Part shown: one piece after another, positions 62,267 to 64,000 of the stretch
Layout of the letters: the number at the start of each line of letters is the position of its first letter
Position numbering within the stretch: the first letter of the stretch is position 1
Assembly (NCBI GenBank): GCA_963575745.1
Contig: CAUYUJ010016475.1
Span: forward strand, 1 to 64,000
DNA: 64,000 nucleotides
Direction: 5' to 3'
Source: Prorocentrum cordatum
Lineage: Eukaryota; Sar; Dinophyceae; Prorocentrales; Prorocentraceae
Translations under genes and position numbers: made by a program
The notes under the pieces: generated by a model
The model's database searches: none
Told to the model about the DNA's origin: nothing
What the model saw: the letters and a program-made list of their open reading frames with translations, nothing else

Positions 62267-63406
62267 ATGGCGCAGCCGCGCGTACTCTCGGGCGCGCGCG
62301 ATGGCGAACCCCCGTGGGTCCATATGGGCCCGCGCCCGTTGCCCCGCGGGGGCGCCCTTCACCTCGTGGCAGAGGAATCAGATCTGGAAGAACGAGAAAA
62401 CCCAGTGGTGCTCAGGACTGTTCGACGAAGAGGCCCCCCCATGGTAGAGCCATGTGGGATGAGGCGCGCGACGCCTCGTCACAGCGACGGGGCGTCGCGC
62501 GCGTCAGTCATCCCACGTTGCCTACGACTGGGCGGCGACCACTTCATCGCCACAGGACCCGCGGACAAGGCGCAGGCGGCCTTCGACGTGGCCGCGAAGT
62601 TCATCGAGGAGAACGGCGACGACGGCGGCCGACACGATGATGAGCCAGACTACTACGACGGCGAACGCCGCCGCCCGCCGGGCAGTGGCAGCAGTGGTGG
62701 CAGAAGTTGGACGTCATGGCAGTGGGACTCGTGGGACTCGCAGAAGCAGCGGCAGCCAGATGGTCATTGGTCTAAGCAGCACTACGACTACCACCAGAAG
62801 CAGCACTACGACTACCGCCAGCAGAAGAAGCACTACGACTACCTGATGTGGCAGCAGCAGCAACACGCAGCACAGATGTCGCGGCATTGCCATATCGCCA
62901 CACACAACTGGAAGGAGCAGGAGGCCCAGACACAGAAGCTGCAGCTCGAGAGCGAGAGGCTGAAGCAACGGCTTGCGACGTCGTGGAGCACCCCACCCTC
63001 GGCGGTTCCAGCCAGCCAGGAGGCGCCGCTGAAGAACACGAGGCCAAAACTTCCAAAGCCTCCGGCGAATGACTCGGCCAAGCAGAATGACCAGCTGCAG
63101 AGGGGGAAGACCAAGCCCCTGGTGTTGACGAGAGTGACCGCCCCTCAACCTGAGGCTCGCCCAGGAGACGAAGAGTCCCCTTCCCCAGCGAGCTTGGCCT
63201 CCTATTCGGAGACGGAGGTTGAGTCGAGCAGCGGCGACTCCACCTCCACCGGCGCCGAGCTCCAGGGCAAGGGCTCCAACGGCACGACGGAGCAGGCAAA
63301 GGTCATTTTGACAAAGCTCGACCTCAAGCGCGCGCACGAGGGCGACTCGAAGGCGCAGGGCGTGAAAGCGGGGAAGACCGCCAAGGACGCGCTCCCCAGC
63401 AAGTAG
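62267..63406 (+). CDS. Gln/Tyr-rich coiled-coil protein of unknown function
   Basis: The ATG at 62267 (MAQPRVLSGARDGEPPW) opens a 379-residue frame ending at 63406. An in-frame TTG start further upstream is less likely. The first 100 residues are Arg/Pro-rich and of doubtful coding quality. A more natural segment starts at FIATGPADKAQAAFDVAAKF, followed by an acidic stretch, Gly/Ser, three tandem KQHYDY-type units (about 62775-62850) and a Gln-rich coiled coil (QEAQTQKLQLESERLKQRL). It ends in a Pro/Lys/Ser-rich, probably disordered tail with acidic and Ser clusters. No catalytic motif, signal peptide or membrane segment is seen. Prion-like Q/Y composition and coiled coil suggest RNA or protein scaffolding, or a retroelement gag-like protein. 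Both are inference. Confidence 0.5.
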   Translation: MAQPRVLSGARDGEPPWVHMGPRPLPRGGALHLVAEESDLEERENPVVLRTVRRRGPPMVEPCGMRRATPRHSDGASRASVIPRCLRLGGDHFIATGPADKAQAAFDVAAKFIEENGDDGGRHDDEPDYYDGERRRPPGSGSSGGRSWTSWQWDSWDSQKQRQPDGHWSKQHYDYHQKQHYDYRQQKKHYDYLMWQQQQHAAQMSRHCHIATHNWKEQEAQTQKLQLESERLKQRLATSWSTPPSAVPASQEAPLKNTRPKLPKPPANDSAKQNDQLQRGKTKPLVLTRVTAPQPEARPGDEESPSPASLASYSETEVESSSGDSTSTGAELQGKGSNGTTEQAKVILTKLDLKRAHEGDSKAQGVKAGKTAKDALPSK

Positions 63407-63459
63407 CCGAGGCCGCGAGTAGCATGAGCGGCTGCGCGCTGCTTGCACTCGGCGCTAGG

Positions 63460-63688
63460 TGAGTGGAGGGGGGCGGGAAAACACGAGGGGAGAGGGGGGG
63501 GAGGGGGGGCAGACAAGCTAGGTGCGCTCGCGTCAACATCTGACATCCTAAACCTCCCTCCCATCCCATACCATTGCGCTACTTCATTGTCCTGTCACCG
63601 AATCGGGTGGGAGCACAGGGAGGAGGAGGAGCAGCAGGAGGAGGAGGGGGAGGGGGGCGACGAGGACGACGAAGAAGACGAAGACGAA

Positions 63689-63735
<47 letters not shown>
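63460..63735 (+). repeat. GGGAGG tract and (GAC)n microsatellite
   Basis: GGGGGGGAGG purines at 63480-63515, (GGA)n at 63620-63655, then (GAC/GAA)n to 63735. Confidence 0.9.
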
Positions 63736-63929
63736 GGGCGCCGAGGGCGGCGCCCGCGGCGGCTCGCGCTCCCGCACCCGGCCCCCCAGGAGCACGACGA
63801 CGGCGAGAGTGCCGAACACTCTCCGAACAACACCTGGACGCCATCCGGGGAAGAGGGAGAGTAGTATTCTTATTGAGTAATGGTAGAGGGCCCCCCCCGT
63901 CGGAACGGCCGTTTACAATCGGATTGTCA

Positions 63930-64000
63930 AAAACACATAATATGAAAACCCAACTCGGTGAAATCCTGCGCGTAAAAAAACAATACGCGGGGGGGTGCCG
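63930..64000 (-). repeat. Partial copy of the palindrome family at the window edge
   Basis: AAAAAACAATACGCGGGGG matches the reverse complement of the 56400-56440 segment of the right arm. The copy is cut by the window end. Confidence 0.5.

Overview
The window looks like nuclear DNA of a photosynthetic dinoflagellate. Three things point there: a light-harvesting chlorophyll a-c protein region built from repeated polyprotein modules (about 14.6-15.95 kb), several degenerate copies of the dinoflagellate mRNA spliced leader lying just upstream of gene-like regions, and a very GC-rich sequence that is mostly repeats with a few genes between them. I cannot assign a species. Most long open frames here are by-products of GC-rich tandem repeats and are not listed as genes.

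Layout. 0-5.4 kb: tandem repeats, microsatellites and copies of interspersed families. 5.4-10.5 kb: a decayed APE-type LINE that has lost its reverse transcriptase core, preceded by a spliced-leader relic. 10.5-12.7 kb: a composite array element carrying a helicase-like C-terminus. 14-16.7 kb: a rearranged light-harvesting polyprotein gene preceded by three nested spliced-leader relics. 18-19.8 kb: a Thr/Pro-rich and Cys-rich repeat coding relic. 21.5-23.9 kb: a second, more complete but frameshifted LINE. 25.7-26.9 kb: satellite array. 29.3-31.1 kb (minus strand): an intact LINE-ORF1-like gene with a RanBP2-type zinc finger. 32.96-35.2 kb: a two-exon, single-domain voltage-gated cation channel with EF-hands. 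35.5-36.9 kb: an inverted-repeat element and a retroposed pseudogene. 39-43.6 kb: satellites and duplicated blocks. 43.8-45.1 kb: a TA-flanked MITE directly upstream of a putative glycosyltransferase-like gene. 45.3-52.8 kb: minisatellites and interspersed elements. 53.0-56.5 kb: a giant inverted repeat whose arms are each about 1.5 kb. 56.5-58.7 kb: further copies of the same family. 58.8-61.6 kb: two satellite arrays. 62.27-63.4 kb: a Gln-rich coiled-coil ORF.

The most unusual organised feature is a modular repeat element. A ~50-bp leader (module A) is followed by a pyrimidine tract and an array of 75-112-bp monomers sharing one conserved core, and in three cases a ~70-bp terminal module (module B). 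Module A occurs six times, module B three times and the monomer array six times, in both orientations. One element contains a helicase-like C-terminal ORF, and module A also lies upstream of the LINE-ORF1-like gene. All homology calls come from reading the sequence. No database search was run.
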